From: Catenulispora sp. GP43
GTDB taxonomy: Bacteria; Actinomycetota; Actinomycetes; Streptomycetales; Catenulisporaceae
Direction: 5' to 3'
Length of the DNA stretch: 64,000 bases
Assembly: GCF_041260665.1 (NCBI RefSeq)
Contig: NZ_JBGCCT010000010.1
Location: 186,001 to 250,000 of the forward strand
Shown here piece by piece: positions 15,311 through 24,097 of the stretch (position 1 is its first letter; every line of letters starts with the position of its first letter). Position numbers and translations under genes: made by a program. The notes under the pieces were generated by a model. That model was not told the DNA's origin, searched no databases, and was given only the letters and a program-made list of their open reading frames with translations.

Positions 15311-16663
15311 TCAGAGCCCTGTAAGCAGGGCGAGCATGGCGATGGCAGCGGCGCTCATGAGGGCGACGGTGGTCCAGCCAAGAGCGGCGGCCAGGCCTTG
15401 GTTGCGGCTGGCGCCCATCAGTTCCCGGTTCCGGGCGATGATCATCACGACGATCAGAAACGGAGCGGCGGCGATGCCGTTGACGGTGGCGGAGAGCACC
15501 AGCAAGGTGATCGGGTCGATCGAGGTGAGGGTCAGAGCGGTGCCTCCGACAGTGCCGACAGCCAGCAGGACGTAGAAGAACGGGGCCTTGCGGACCGACA
15601 GCGACAGGCCCCAGGGCCGGCCCAGCAGCCCGGCCAGGGCAACCGAGCCGGCGCCGGCCAGGACCGGGATGGCCAGCATCCCCGAGCCGATGAACCCCAG
15701 CGCGAACACGGCCGGGGCCATGCCGCCGGCCACCGGTTTGAGGGCTTCGGCGGCCCCGGCGGCGCTGGTGATGTCCTTGCCGCCGTGCGCGCCCACGGCG
15801 GTGGCGGTGGCGGTGATGATGGCGAACATGATCAGGTTCGAGAAGGCCATGCCGGCGAAGACGTCGAAGCGGCTGTTGCCGGTCTTGCGTTTGGCGCCGG
15901 CGGTGGTGCGGCGGGACAGGATCATCGGCTCGTCGCCGCCGGCGTCCTCGGCGCGCATCTCCTCCACGCGGTTGGCGGTCTGCCAGAAGAACAGGTACGG
16001 GGAGATGGTGGTGCCCAGCACCTCGACCAGCAGCGCGAGGTAGTCCTTGAAGAAGGTGACGTGCGGGATGACGGCGTCGGCGCCGACGGTCTTCCAGGGC
16101 ACGTGAGCCACGAACAGGACCAGGAGGTAGGCGAGCAGGGAAAGGCACAGCACCTTGAACACCCGCTGGATGCTGCTGAATCCGCCGAGCGGTATCAGCG
16201 CGGTGATCGATGCTCCGGCGATCAGCGCCCACAGCGAGGCGGGGCCGGCGTGCAGCAGGTGCATGCCGGAGCCGATCGCGACCAGGTCGGCGGTGACGTT
16301 CAAGGCGTTGGCGATCACCAGGCCGACCACCAGGGCCGCGATGCAGGCTCGGGCCCAGCGGCTGAAGTGTGCTCGGGCCAGCTCACCCAGGGTTTTGCCG
16401 GTGGCCAGCGCCATCCGGTCGCAGATCTCCTGGATCGCCATCATCAGCGGCAGCGTGATCAGCGCGGTCCACAGCAGCCCGAACCCGAACTTGGCTCCGG
16501 CCTGAGCGTAGGTGGCTATTCCCGACGGGTCGTCGTCCGAGGCCCCGGTCACCAACCCCGGGCCCAGAGCGCTCCACGCCCCGCGCAACCGCGAGGGCAG
16601 CGGCCCCTCCGGCGGCTCGGCGGGCACGGGCTCCCTCTCGGAGTGGCCCGCCGTTGTCGTCAT
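15311..16663 (-). CDS. NRAMP-family divalent metal transporter, non-canonical
   Basis: A 450-residue integral membrane protein with about 11 helices. The first helix carries GPGLVTGASDDDPSGIATY, equivalent to the metal-binding DPGN motif of NRAMP but reading DPSG, and the sixth helix region reads TTISPYLFFWQTANRVEE where classical members have a metal-binding Met (MPH). This departs from the Mn/Fe transporters and resembles NRAMP-related clades with altered specificity. ATG 16663 is preceded by AAGGAG; an upstream in-frame ATG at 16765 is rejected. The gene is isolated, with 142 bp of featureless sequence downstream. Confidence 0.85.
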   Translation of the reverse strand: MTTTAGHSEREPVPAEPPEGPLPSRLRGAWSALGPGLVTGASDDDPSGIATYAQAGAKFGFGLLWTALITLPLMMAIQEICDRMALATGKTLGELARAHFSRWARACIAALVVGLVIANALNVTADLVAIGSGMHLLHAGPASLWALIAGASITALIPLGGFSSIQRVFKVLCLSLLAYLLVLFVAHVPWKTVGADAVIPHVTFFKDYLALLVEVLGTTISPYLFFWQTANRVEEMRAEDAGGDEPMILSRRTTAGAKRKTGNSRFDVFAGMAFSNLIMFAIITATATAVGAHGGKDITSAAGAAEALKPVAGGMAPAVFALGFIGSGMLAIPVLAGAGSVALAGLLGRPWGLSLSVRKAPFFYVLLAVGTVGGTALTLTSIDPITLLVLSATVNGIAAAPFLIVVMIIARNRELMGASRNQGLAAALGWTTVALMSAAAIAMLALLTGL

Positions 16664-17048
16664 GTTCTCCTTGCTACCCAATGGCCGGAACGTGGCGGGG
16701 TCGTCGTGGGACCAGTAGGCTGACAGTGTCACCCCGGACCCCGGCGGCGTCAGCATCCACGGCAATCGCGGATCTGCTGCGACGGTTCGGGGTTTGCCAT
16801 GTACGGGCCGCGCTTGGGAACACTCCGAGCGCCGCCCGACGGGAACCGAAGCCCGTGACCGCGCAGCTGAGGGGCGATTCCTTCCGCATCGGAGTTCCCA
16901 TGGACGTCATCGCTCCACCTGGATCGCGTCGGCGCGGCCTGCACCGCTGACCCGGCGCGGGGTCCGGCACGGCCCGGCGGGCGGGGACTACCGTGGGCAG
17001 TGACCGGCGACGGAGAATCGCACAGCTCACAGGGAAGGCGGTGTCGGC
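16664..17048. other. Intergenic region between NRAMP and GAF-ANTAR genes
   Basis: 385 bp between divergent genes. No reading frame with family resemblance, strong hairpin or clear operator was found. It presumably holds the two promoters. Confidence 0.5.
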
Positions 17049-17786
17049 GTGGTCAGCGATCGGATGGCGATGGTCCTGGCGTTGCTGGACCGTGCTTCGG
17101 CACCGAACGGTGCCGGCGGCGGGTTGTCGATGACGGCTTGCGCGGCGGCCTCGACCGCGCTCGGAGTCGACGGCCTGTGCGCCGTGGTGGGCACCGGGGC
17201 CGGAGGTCCGGTGCTGGCGTTCGGCGCTCAGGCGGTCAGCGCGGCGCTGGAGGACCTGCAGTTCACCCTCGGAGAGGGCCCCTCCCTGGAGGCCGTGACC
17301 ACGGGGACTCCAGTACTGGTGGCCGAGGTGGCCGTGGCGGCGCACCGCTGGCCGGCGTTCACCGGCCCGGCTCTGGACCTGGGCGTGAACGCGGTCTTCG
17401 CGTTCCCGCTGCGGATCGGCGCGATCGACCTCGGCACGCTCACCGCCCACCGCGCCACGGCCGGGCCGTTGAGCCCCGGTCAGGTCACCGACGCCCTGGC
17501 ACTGGCCGACGCCGTAACGCTCACCGTGCTGCACAGCCAATCCGCGGAAGGCACCGGCCTCGGCGCCGGCCTGGACGGCCAGCCGGGTCCGGGGTGGGCG
17601 GCCCCGGCAACCTACCGCGCGGAGGTCCACCAGGCCACAGGCATGGTCAGCGTCCAGCTCGGAGTGGGTCTGGCCGAGGCCCTGGCTCGGCTGCGGGCCT
17701 TCGCCTTCGGGCGGGATCTGCTCCTGGCCGAGGTCGCCGCCGACGTGGTGGCCCGCCGCCTGCGCTTCGACGAGGAGGACAGGTGA
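17049..17786 (+). CDS. GAF-ANTAR regulator 1
   Basis: A 245-residue cytosolic signalling protein. Residues of about 20-165 form a GAF-type ligand domain (LEDLQFTLGEGPSLEAVTTG, VFAFPLRIGAIDLGTLT). Residues 180-240 form an ANTAR RNA-binding module, seen as YRAEVHQATGMVSVQLGV and AFGRDLLLAEVAADVVARRL. ANTAR proteins bind paired hexaloop hairpins in mRNA and prevent termination. GGAAGG lies upstream of GTG 17049. It is followed 61 bp later by a paralogue with the same architecture, so the two may form a linked switch. The signal is unknown. Confidence 0.85.
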   Translation: MVSDRMAMVLALLDRASAPNGAGGGLSMTACAAASTALGVDGLCAVVGTGAGGPVLAFGAQAVSAALEDLQFTLGEGPSLEAVTTGTPVLVAEVAVAAHRWPAFTGPALDLGVNAVFAFPLRIGAIDLGTLTAHRATAGPLSPGQVTDALALADAVTLTVLHSQSAEGTGLGAGLDGQPGPGWAAPATYRAEVHQATGMVSVQLGVGLAEALARLRAFAFGRDLLLAEVAADVVARRLRFDEEDR

Positions 17787-17847
17787 AAGTCACCGGCACG
17801 GTCGGGTTCGGCGGCCCTGGAAACAGGTCTACGGTGGAGGTATGCCC

Positions 17848-18588
17848 GTGACTCGTGAACGACAGCTCGTCGAGACGTTCGTCGAGGTGGCTGACACCCT
17901 GGTCGACGACTTCGACGTCATCGACTTCCTGCACGTGCTCGCCGAACGGTGCGTACAGCTTCTGGACGTCGATGCCGCCGGCATCATGCTCATCGACCAG
18001 CGCGGCAACCTGCACGCCGCCGCGGCCTCCACCGAGAACGCCCGGCTGCTGGAGCTGTTCGAGCTGCAATCCGACGCCGGGCCCTGCATCGACAGCTGCC
18101 GCACCGGCACACCCGTGGTCAACGCCGACCTCACCACCAACGCCGCACGCTGGCCCCGCTTCGCCGAAGCCGCCCGAGCCTCCGGATTCGTCGCCGTCCA
18201 CGCCCTGCCGCTGCGCCTGCGCGAGACCGTCATCGGCGCGTTGAACCTGTTCGCCGCCGACAGCCGGACACTGACCGACGACGACGTGCGCGTCGGCCAA
18301 GCCCTTGCCGACGTGGCGACCATGGGGATCCTGTCCCAGCGTGGCATCCACCAGGCCGAACTGCTGGCCGCCCAGCTGCAGAGCGCCCTGAACAGCCGCG
18401 TCACGATCGAACAGGCCAAGGGCGTGCTGGCCGAACGCCGCCACATCAGCGTCGACGAAGCCTTCACGCTGCTGCGCGGCTATGCCCGCGACCACAACCT
18501 GCGACTGTCCGACGTGGCCCGGGACGTCGCCAACGGCTCGGCGACCGCCGCGGAGCTGCTGCACGGAACCGGCGACCGCATCGCCTAG
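17848..18588 (+). CDS. GAF-ANTAR regulator 2
   Basis: A 246-residue paralogue of the preceding gene. The GAF domain (LDVDAAGIMLIDQRGNLHAA, SDAGPCIDSCRTGTPVV, VHALPLRLRETVIGALNLF) is followed by a textbook ANTAR segment: LNSRVTIEQAKGVLAERRHI and DEAFTLLRGYARDHNLRLSD. GTG 17848 is preferred over ATG 17842 because GGAGG is seven bases from the GTG but directly touches the ATG. It is probably co-transcribed with regulator 1. Targets would be leader RNAs with twin hexaloop hairpins; none was recognised in this window. Confidence 0.9.
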   Translation: MTRERQLVETFVEVADTLVDDFDVIDFLHVLAERCVQLLDVDAAGIMLIDQRGNLHAAAASTENARLLELFELQSDAGPCIDSCRTGTPVVNADLTTNAARWPRFAEAARASGFVAVHALPLRLRETVIGALNLFAADSRTLTDDDVRVGQALADVATMGILSQRGIHQAELLAAQLQSALNSRVTIEQAKGVLAERRHISVDEAFTLLRGYARDHNLRLSDVARDVANGSATAAELLHGTGDRIA

Positions 18589-18693
18589 CCAGCCGATGCC
18601 AGGTCCCGCCGGCACCACGTGAGGTGATTTCTGCACCACCGTGCTGGTCGGGCACTCGCTGGTCACAAAACCCATCCACACCCGCCTCGGCGG

Positions 18694-19674
18694 CTACTCG
18701 GGGATCGTGACCAGGACTCGGCCTCGGCCGCCGGCGTCGACGCGGTCGTGGGCCTCGGCGATCTCCTCGAGCGGATAGTGGTCACCGACATCGACGGTGA
18801 GGGCGCCGATGGCAGCCGCGGCGGTGAGGTCTCGGGCGGCCTGGCGTTTCGCCTCCACAGGGAAGTCGTCGCTGCCGAGCAGGCGCAGGGTCACGTTGGC
18901 GAACAGCAGGGGCCAGAAGGGAAGTTCGGTCCGGTCGGCGCGGGTCGCGTAGGCGGCGATCACCGCGTCGTTCGCGACGACCGCGGTGTCCAGGTCGGCG
19001 TTGTCGGACAGGGACACCTCGATGATGCGGTCCACGCCCTGCGGCGCATGCGCGCGGATCGCTACGGCCGGGTCGTCCTGGTCAAGGGCGACGGCGTGGG
19101 ACACCACCGCCAGGTCCACACGGTCCAGGTCCTCGCTGTGCCGCACGGTGCCGATAACCGTGGCGCCGCCCCACCGGGCGAGTTGGGCGGCCAGCGAACC
19201 GACCCCGCCGAGCACACCGTGGACCAGCACGAGCTTGCCGTCGACCGGGCCGTCGCTGAACACGGTGCGGTGGGCGGTGATCCCGGGGATACCCAGGCTC
19301 GCCCCGAGTTCGTCGCTCAGGTGGTCCGGCAGCGGCACCGCCAGGTCCTCGGGTACGACGGTGTACTGGGCTGCGGTGCCGAACGGCCGGTAGGACTGGG
19401 CGCCGTACACCCATACCCGCTGTCCGATGCGGCGTTTGTCGACTCCGTCGCCGACGGCGTCGATGACGCCGGCCGCGTCGCTGTGCGGGATCACCCGGGG
19501 GTAGGGCATCGATGAGCCGAGCCAGCCGCGCCGCTTCTTGGTGTCACCGGGGTTCACACCCGACACGGTCACGCGGACGCGGACCTCGCCGGGGCCAGGC
19601 TGCGGGTCGGGCAGTTCGCCGACGTGGAGCACGTCGGCTGCCGGCCCCTGTCGTTCGTACCAGGACGCTAACAT
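18694..19674 (-). CDS. Quinone-oxidoreductase-like MDR enzyme
   Basis: A 326-residue medium-chain dehydrogenase/reductase of the zinc-free NADPH:quinone reductase branch. Seen: GPGEVRVRVTVSGVNPGDTK near the N-terminus, a GroES-like fold with HSDAAGVIDAVGDGV, and the nucleotide-binding turn VHGVLGGVGSLAAQLAR. The catalytic-zinc Cys and the structural-zinc cluster are absent. ATG 19674 follows ACGGAGG at good distance; an ATG at 19692 overlaps that site. It heads a run of three minus-strand oxidoreductases (two SDRs upstream), possibly a detoxification locus. Substrate unknown. Confidence 0.88.
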   Translation of the reverse strand: MLASWYERQGPAADVLHVGELPDPQPGPGEVRVRVTVSGVNPGDTKKRRGWLGSSMPYPRVIPHSDAAGVIDAVGDGVDKRRIGQRVWVYGAQSYRPFGTAAQYTVVPEDLAVPLPDHLSDELGASLGIPGITAHRTVFSDGPVDGKLVLVHGVLGGVGSLAAQLARWGGATVIGTVRHSEDLDRVDLAVVSHAVALDQDDPAVAIRAHAPQGVDRIIEVSLSDNADLDTAVVANDAVIAAYATRADRTELPFWPLLFANVTLRLLGSDDFPVEAKRQAARDLTAAAAIGALTVDVGDHYPLEEIAEAHDRVDAGGRGRVLVTIPE

Positions 19675-19753
19675 GCGGAACCTCCGTAGCATTTCAGCTC
19701 ACGTGCTCGTCGAGCGTATGCGGATCTTCCTTGGGATGGGTGATACCGACGCC

Positions 19754-20599
19754 TCAGCCTTTGGTGTCGTCGTGGACCAGGCTGCCGCCCAGTTCGCGGG
19801 AGGCCTCGGCTTGGGCCAGCAGTTCGTTGGCCTTGGCCTTGACGCCTTCGATGGCGTCGGCGCCTGCGACGAAGCGCAGCGGCGGCTGCTTCTGGTCGGC
19901 GATGGTCAGCAGGGCGCGGGCGAGCTTGGCGGGGTCGCCGGGCTGCTGACCGCTCATGTTCTTCCACGCGGCGATGGTGGCGGTAGTGCGCTCGGCGTAG
20001 TCGGCGATGGTCGGCTCGGGCCAGGTGGTGGAGGCGTCGACCAGCAGCTCGGTGCGGAAGAAGCCGGGCTCCACGACCGTGGTGTGGATGTTGTAGGGCT
20101 CCACGTCGTAGCGCAGCGATTCCATCCAGCCCTCGACGGCGAACTTGGAGGCGGCGTAGGCGACGCAGAACTCCTGGCCGATCAGGCCGGCAGAGGAGGA
20201 CAGGGTGATGACGTGCCCGGCGCGCTGCCCGCGCATGATCGGCAGGACGGAACGGGTGACGTTCATCGGGCCGAACAGGTTGGTCTCGAACTGCTGGCGC
20301 ATCTGCTCCGGGGTGATCTCCTCGAAGTAGCCGGCGAAGAAGTTCCCGGCGTTGTTGATCAGGACGTCGATGCGGCCGAACCGGTCGACGGCGGCCTGCG
20401 CCGCCGCGTACGCGTCGTCCAGGCTGGTGACATCCAGCTTGGTGACCAGCAGGTTGTCGGCCGGCCCGCCCAGGGTCTTCTCGACCTCCTCGGGGCGGCG
20501 CCCGGTGGCGACGACCTGATGGCCGGCCGCGAGGGCTTCGCGAGCGATGTGCGTGCCCAGACCGCGACCCGCACCGGTGATGAAGATGACCTTGCTCAT
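19754..20599 (-). CDS. SDR-family oxidoreductase
   Basis: A 281-residue classical SDR. Motifs: TGAGRGLGTHIA (cofactor binding, residues 8-19), LDVTSLDDA, INNAGNF, and the active-site Ser-Tyr-Lys in VITLSSSAGLIGQEFCVAYAASKF, then VEPGFFRTELL. It uses an NADP-type cofactor; substrate is unknown. It lies between the MDR gene and a second SDR, all minus strand, with 22 bp to the upstream SDR, suggesting one transcript. An XRE regulator diverges from the group. Confidence 0.92.
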   Translation of the reverse strand: MSKVIFITGAGRGLGTHIAREALAAGHQVVATGRRPEEVEKTLGGPADNLLVTKLDVTSLDDAYAAAQAAVDRFGRIDVLINNAGNFFAGYFEEITPEQMRQQFETNLFGPMNVTRSVLPIMRGQRAGHVITLSSSAGLIGQEFCVAYAASKFAVEGWMESLRYDVEPYNIHTTVVEPGFFRTELLVDASTTWPEPTIADYAERTTATIAAWKNMSGQQPGDPAKLARALLTIADQKQPPLRFVAGADAIEGVKAKANELLAQAEASRELGGSLVHDDTKG

Positions 20600-20621
20600 G
20601 ATGTGCTCCTTGGTGTTGGTG

Positions 20622-21386
20622 TCAGGCCTGGTCGGTGGGCATGATCCACAGTTCGCTGACCGCGGCGTGCCGGGGCCGGGTGACCATGTAGGCGACGCCG
20701 TCGGCGACGTCTTCGGGGGCGAGGACCTCGGTCTGGGCGTAGAAGGGGTCGATCATCGCGTCGCGGACCTCGGAGGTGTTGTGCGAGCCCAGTTCGGTGT
20801 CCACGCCACCAGGCTCCAGGACACCGACTCGCACGTGCCGCTTGGTGACTTCCTGGCGCAGCGACTCGGTGAATCCGTTCACGCCGAACTTGGTGAGGTT
20901 GTAGACGCCGTAGCCGCCCCAGGCCACGCGGCCGGCGATCGAGCTGATGTTGACGATGTCGGCGGCCCGGCGCGGACCGTCATCGGCGGCGTGCAGCAGG
21001 TGCGGCAGGGCGGCTCGGGTGGTGGACAGCAGGCCTTGGACGTTGACGGCGATCATGCGGTCCCAGTCCTCGGCATCCGCGCCGACGACCGGGCCCAGCA
21101 GCATCAGGCCGGCGTTGTTGACCAGGATGTCCAGGCGTCCGAACCGGTCGACGGTCTGCTGGACTGCCGCCTCGGCCTGGGAACGGTCGGTGATGTCGGC
21201 TTCCACCGCCAGCGCGGTGCCGCCGGCCTTCTCGATCTCGGCGGCGAGGTCGTCCAGACGGTCCTTGCGGCGGGCCACCAGCGCGACCGCGGCGCCGTGC
21301 TCGGCGAGCCGGCGGGCGGTGGCGGCGCCGATGCCGCTGCTCGCGCCGGTGACGAGCGCGACCGTGCCGGTCAGTTTTGATGACAT
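20622..21386 (-). CDS. SDR-family oxidoreductase (YdfG-like)
   Basis: A 254-residue classical SDR starting MSSKLTGTVALVTGASSGIG. The catalytic set is in VNISSIAGRVAWGGYGVYNLTKFGV and the family block LEPGGVDTELGSHN resembles the NADP-dependent 3-hydroxy acid dehydrogenase YdfG group. ATG 21386 is chosen because GAGGAA lies nine bases upstream; earlier in-frame ATGs have no such site. It is the first gene of the MDR/SDR/SDR run and diverges from the XRE regulator at 21608, which likely controls the group because such MmyB-like regulators are often next to SDRs. Confidence 0.92.
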   Translation of the reverse strand: MSSKLTGTVALVTGASSGIGAATARRLAEHGAAVALVARRKDRLDDLAAEIEKAGGTALAVEADITDRSQAEAAVQQTVDRFGRLDILVNNAGLMLLGPVVGADAEDWDRMIAVNVQGLLSTTRAALPHLLHAADDGPRRAADIVNISSIAGRVAWGGYGVYNLTKFGVNGFTESLRQEVTKRHVRVGVLEPGGVDTELGSHNTSEVRDAMIDPFYAQTEVLAPEDVADGVAYMVTRPRHAAVSELWIMPTDQA

Positions 21387-21607
21387 GGGTATTCCTCGGT
21401 CTGGGGGACGTCGGGCGGGGCAGCCGGCGGGCGTCACACCAGGTGAGCCGACCAGCGCCATGATCAATGCGGTGCAGTGATCCCGCTATCCAGCCAACCA
21501 CCGGCCGACCCCGCCTGGACCGCCGTACCAGGCACCGTCGTTCCGGGGGTCTGCCAGTACCCCTTTCCAGGTCACCGGCCCGATGGAGTCCGCCGTACGG
21601 TGGAGGC

Positions 21608-22492
21608 ATGGACCGCAGCGCCGAGATCCGCGAGTTCCTCCGCACCCGCCGGGCCCGGATCACCCCCGAACAAGCCGGCCTCGCCCCGTACGCGGGTGTC
21701 CGCCGGGTTCCGGGGCTGCGCCGCGAGGAAGTCGCCCAGCTCGCCGGGGTCAGCGTCGACTACTACATCCGCCTGGAGCGCGGCCGCACCCAAGGCGTCT
21801 CCGAATCCGTCCTGGACGCCGTCGCCCGCGCCCTGCAACTGGACGACACCGAACGCGACCACCTGTTCGACCTCGCCCAGCCCTCCGCCACCGGGGCCCG
21901 TCGACGTCCGCCGCTCAGCCCCCAGCGGGTTCGCCCGGTTGTGTACCAGGCTCTGGACGCACTCACCGTCCCGGCGCTCATCCAGGGGCGACGCATGGAC
22001 GTCCTGGCCGCCAACCGGCTCGCCTCGGCGGTGTTCACCGACTTCCAAGCCCGGCCCCACCGCGAACGCAACTTCGCCCGCTACGTCTTCCTCGACCCGG
22101 CCGCGCGCGACCTGTACGCCGACTGGGAACGAGCCGCCGGCGACTGCGTGGCCAACCTGCGCCTGTACGCCGGACGCCACCCCGACGACGCCCAACTCAC
22201 CGAGCTGATCGGCGAGCTGTCCGTACACAGCGACGCATTCCGCCGCCTATGGGCCGGCCACGATGTCCTGGCCCACACCACCGGCACCAAACGCCTGCAC
22301 CATCCGCTCGTCGGCGACCTCACCCTCGACTACGTGGTCCTGGCCGTCGAAGGCGACCCCGACCAGACCCTCGTCATCCTGACCCCCGAACCCGCCTCAC
22401 CCTCCGCCGAGGCCCTCGCCATCCTCGCCAGCTGGACCAGCACACCCCTGACCGGGCCGCACCCTGAACAGACTCACAACGCAGCCAGCTGA
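21608..22492 (+). CDS. XRE-family regulator with MmyB-like C-terminal domain
   Basis: A 294-residue regulator. The N-terminus shows MDRSAEIREFLRTRRARITP, then VRRVPGLRREEVAQLAGVSV and DYYIRLERG, the characteristic HTH_31/XRE module (residues 1-90). The remainder (LIQGRRMDVLAANRLASAVF, DYVVLAVEGDPDQTLVILTP) is the MmyB-like ligand-binding domain that in related proteins binds fatty acid or similar molecules. GGTGGAGGC precedes the ATG by one base, an unusually close spacing. It diverges from the SDR pair and is the probable regulator. A damaged second copy of the same family lies 200 bp downstream. Confidence 0.92.
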   Translation: MDRSAEIREFLRTRRARITPEQAGLAPYAGVRRVPGLRREEVAQLAGVSVDYYIRLERGRTQGVSESVLDAVARALQLDDTERDHLFDLAQPSATGARRRPPLSPQRVRPVVYQALDALTVPALIQGRRMDVLAANRLASAVFTDFQARPHRERNFARYVFLDPAARDLYADWERAAGDCVANLRLYAGRHPDDAQLTELIGELSVHSDAFRRLWAGHDVLAHTTGTKRLHHPLVGDLTLDYVVLAVEGDPDQTLVILTPEPASPSAEALAILASWTSTPLTGPHPEQTHNAAS

Positions 22493-22681
22493 CACCCCCG
22501 CCCGCATCGGCCTTAATCGCATCAGACGCAACATACTGCTGCGTTGGCGCAGAGGTTTGACCTGCGGTTACTCGGGTCGACTCCACTGCGTACGGCCGGT
22601 TCTCGGAACCGTGACTCGATGACCTCGTCAGGGTCCCCCTCGACACCGCGGAGGTACGGCGTCCGGTCGTAGTGTCGAGGT

Positions 22682-22711
22682 ATGGACCGACGCACCGAGA
22701 TCCGCGGCTCC
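22682..22711 (+). pseudogene. 5' end of a second XRE regulator gene
   Basis: GTCGAGGTATGGACCGACGC reads MDRRTEIRGS, the same opening as the intact XRE gene at 21608 (MDRSAEIREF) and with a similar leader. After ten codons it runs head-on into an inverted fragment of the same family on the other strand. Confidence 0.55.
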
Positions 22712-22888
22712 GCGCGCGTCGCCGCACTCCAGCCGGGTGTAGTACGGGACGCTCACGCCGGCCAGCTGCGCCACCTCCTCGCGGCGCAGCCCCGGGACCC
22801 GGCGGACACCGGCCAGCGGTGAGACCTTCAGCCCGGCCTGCTCCGGCGTGATACGGGCGCGCCGGGAGGTGAGGAAGTCGGAACCGCG
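22705..22888 (-). pseudogene. Inverted XRE regulator N-terminal fragment
   Basis: On the minus strand one frame reads DFLTSRRARITPEQAGL, VSPLAGVRRVPGLRREEVAQ and LAGVSVPYYTRLECG, matching residues of about 9-65 of the intact XRE gene nearby. It lacks a start and the whole ligand domain, and ends at the short plus-strand MDRRTEIR piece. The layout implies an inversion or two relics fused head to head. Confidence 0.65.
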
Positions 22889-22892
22889 GTGG

Positions 22893-23250
22893 ATTCTCGC
22901 CCGCTACCGCCGTGCCCTCGGACCGGACCGGCGAGCCGCCCTGGACGCGTTCGAGATCGTGGACGTGGCCCGCGAGGCGGTCGTGGGGTCGGCAGCGCGG
23001 GCACACGCTGCTTGCTTGGCTGGGGCCAGGTCGAGGGTCTGGACGGAGTACAGCGGGACTCCTACATCCGTCAGCTCGCGGACTGGAAGGGCAGCGCCGT
23101 CATCGAGGACATGCGCCCTCGAGGCATGGCCGCGTACGGCGAGCCATGCGGATGGACCCTGGCCCGCGCACGCCTGTACCGGGGACCGCATCGCCCTCTC
23201 CGATTTCGCCGCCCAGCGCACCGCCGAAATCGAGGGCAGAGTCACGGTTG
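22893..23250 (+). pseudogene. DUF2252-family gene remnant with frameshifts
   Basis: Pieces in two frames line up with the C-terminal half of DUF2252 proteins: ALDAFEIVDVAREAVVGS in one frame, then VGSAGTRC, RDSYIRQLADWKGSAVIED and YGEPCGWTLARA in the next, then TGDRIALSDFA back in the first. At least two shifts and missing ends show it is dead. DUF2252 proteins are predicted kinase-fold proteins of unknown function common in actinomycetes. Confidence 0.65.
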
Positions 23251-23341
23251 AACAGCCCGAGCGTGATGAACCGTGCGAGTTGCGCGTGGGTGCCACGCGT
23301 GTGGTGATGGATACAGGATTCCTGTGGCAGGAGGTCAGCAC

Positions 23342-23782
23342 ATGCCGAAAGCAGCGTTCGCGGACTCGATAGGCCCGGTCGATGTAGCGGTGATCGCCTT
23401 CGACGGGAACCAGTTCAACGGCGACGTCGCTCCGGCGATCGCGGAACTGCAGGACAACGGAACGGTCCGGATCATCGACCTGACCTTCGTGTTCAAGGAC
23501 AGCGACGGGAAGGTGGCGGTCGTCGAGGCCGAGGACTCCGCCGTCGCCGCGGCGTTCGAGCGCATCACGAAGTCGCAGTTCGACCTGCTCAGCGACGACG
23601 ACCTGGCGTCGATCTCCGATGCCCTGGAGCCGGAGTCCTCGGCCATGGTGGTGGTCTGGGAGAACGCGTGGGCGTCCCGCCTGGGCGCCGCGGTGCGGGA
23701 GTCGAACGGCCGCGTCGTCGCCCTCGACCGGATTCCGCGGGACGTGGTCCTGGAGGCGTTCCAGGCCTTGGAGACAGATTAG
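23342..23782 (+). CDS. DUF6325-family protein
   Basis: A 146-residue soluble protein beginning MPKAAFADSIGPVDVAVIAF. The pattern GPVDVxVIxFxGN, GTVRIIDLTFVFKDSDGKV, and LEPESSAMVVVWENAWA matches actinobacterial DUF6325 (related to DUF1269 proteins), thought to be stress-associated but of unknown function. AGGAGG lies upstream of ATG 23342; an earlier in-frame start at 23273 is rejected. It is followed after nine bases by a SHOCT-domain gene, a pairing often seen in actinomycetes and certainly one operon here. Confidence 0.85.
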   Translation: MPKAAFADSIGPVDVAVIAFDGNQFNGDVAPAIAELQDNGTVRIIDLTFVFKDSDGKVAVVEAEDSAVAAAFERITKSQFDLLSDDDLASISDALEPESSAMVVVWENAWASRLGAAVRESNGRVVALDRIPRDVVLEAFQALETD

Positions 23783-23791
23783 GAGAAGGCC

Positions 23792-24097
23792 ATGCCACGA
23801 CGTATGGGGCGTCCAGGACTGATCCGCACGGTGGGGCGGACTGCGGTCGTCGCAGGCACTGCCACCGCGGTGTCCGGCGGCGTGCGCCGGAGAGGCGCCG
23901 AGCGGGAGCAGGCCGCCGCAGCGCAGCAGCAGGCCGCGGCGCAGACGCAAGACCAGGCGCAGGAGCCGGCACCGAGTCCGGCCATGTCGATCGATGACCA
24001 GGTCGCGAAGATCAAGGCGTTGGGCCAGCTCAAGGATGAGGGGCTGCTCACCGAGGAGGAGTTCGCGGCCGAGAAGGCCAAAATCCTCGCCTCATAG
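23792..24097 (+). CDS. SHOCT-domain protein
   Basis: A 101-residue protein. A basic, weakly hydrophobic N-terminus (LIRTVGRTAVVAGTATAVSG) and a Gln/Ala-rich linker are followed by the C-terminal SHOCT module, DDQVAKIKALGQLKDEGLLT and EEEFAAEKAKILAS. The module is a short helical hairpin found in oligomerising and membrane-linked proteins. AGGAGA precedes the ATG, nine bases after the DUF6325 stop. Function unknown; probably works with its operon partner. Confidence 0.85.
   Translation: MPRRMGRPGLIRTVGRTAVVAGTATAVSGGVRRRGAEREQAAAAQQQAAAQTQDQAQEPAPSPAMSIDDQVAKIKALGQLKDEGLLTEEEFAAEKAKILAS

Noticed and set aside
15308-16723. Frame of 471 codons antisense to the NRAMP gene
   Set aside because: Low-complexity Gly/Gln/Asp composition; the opposite strand has a clear transporter.
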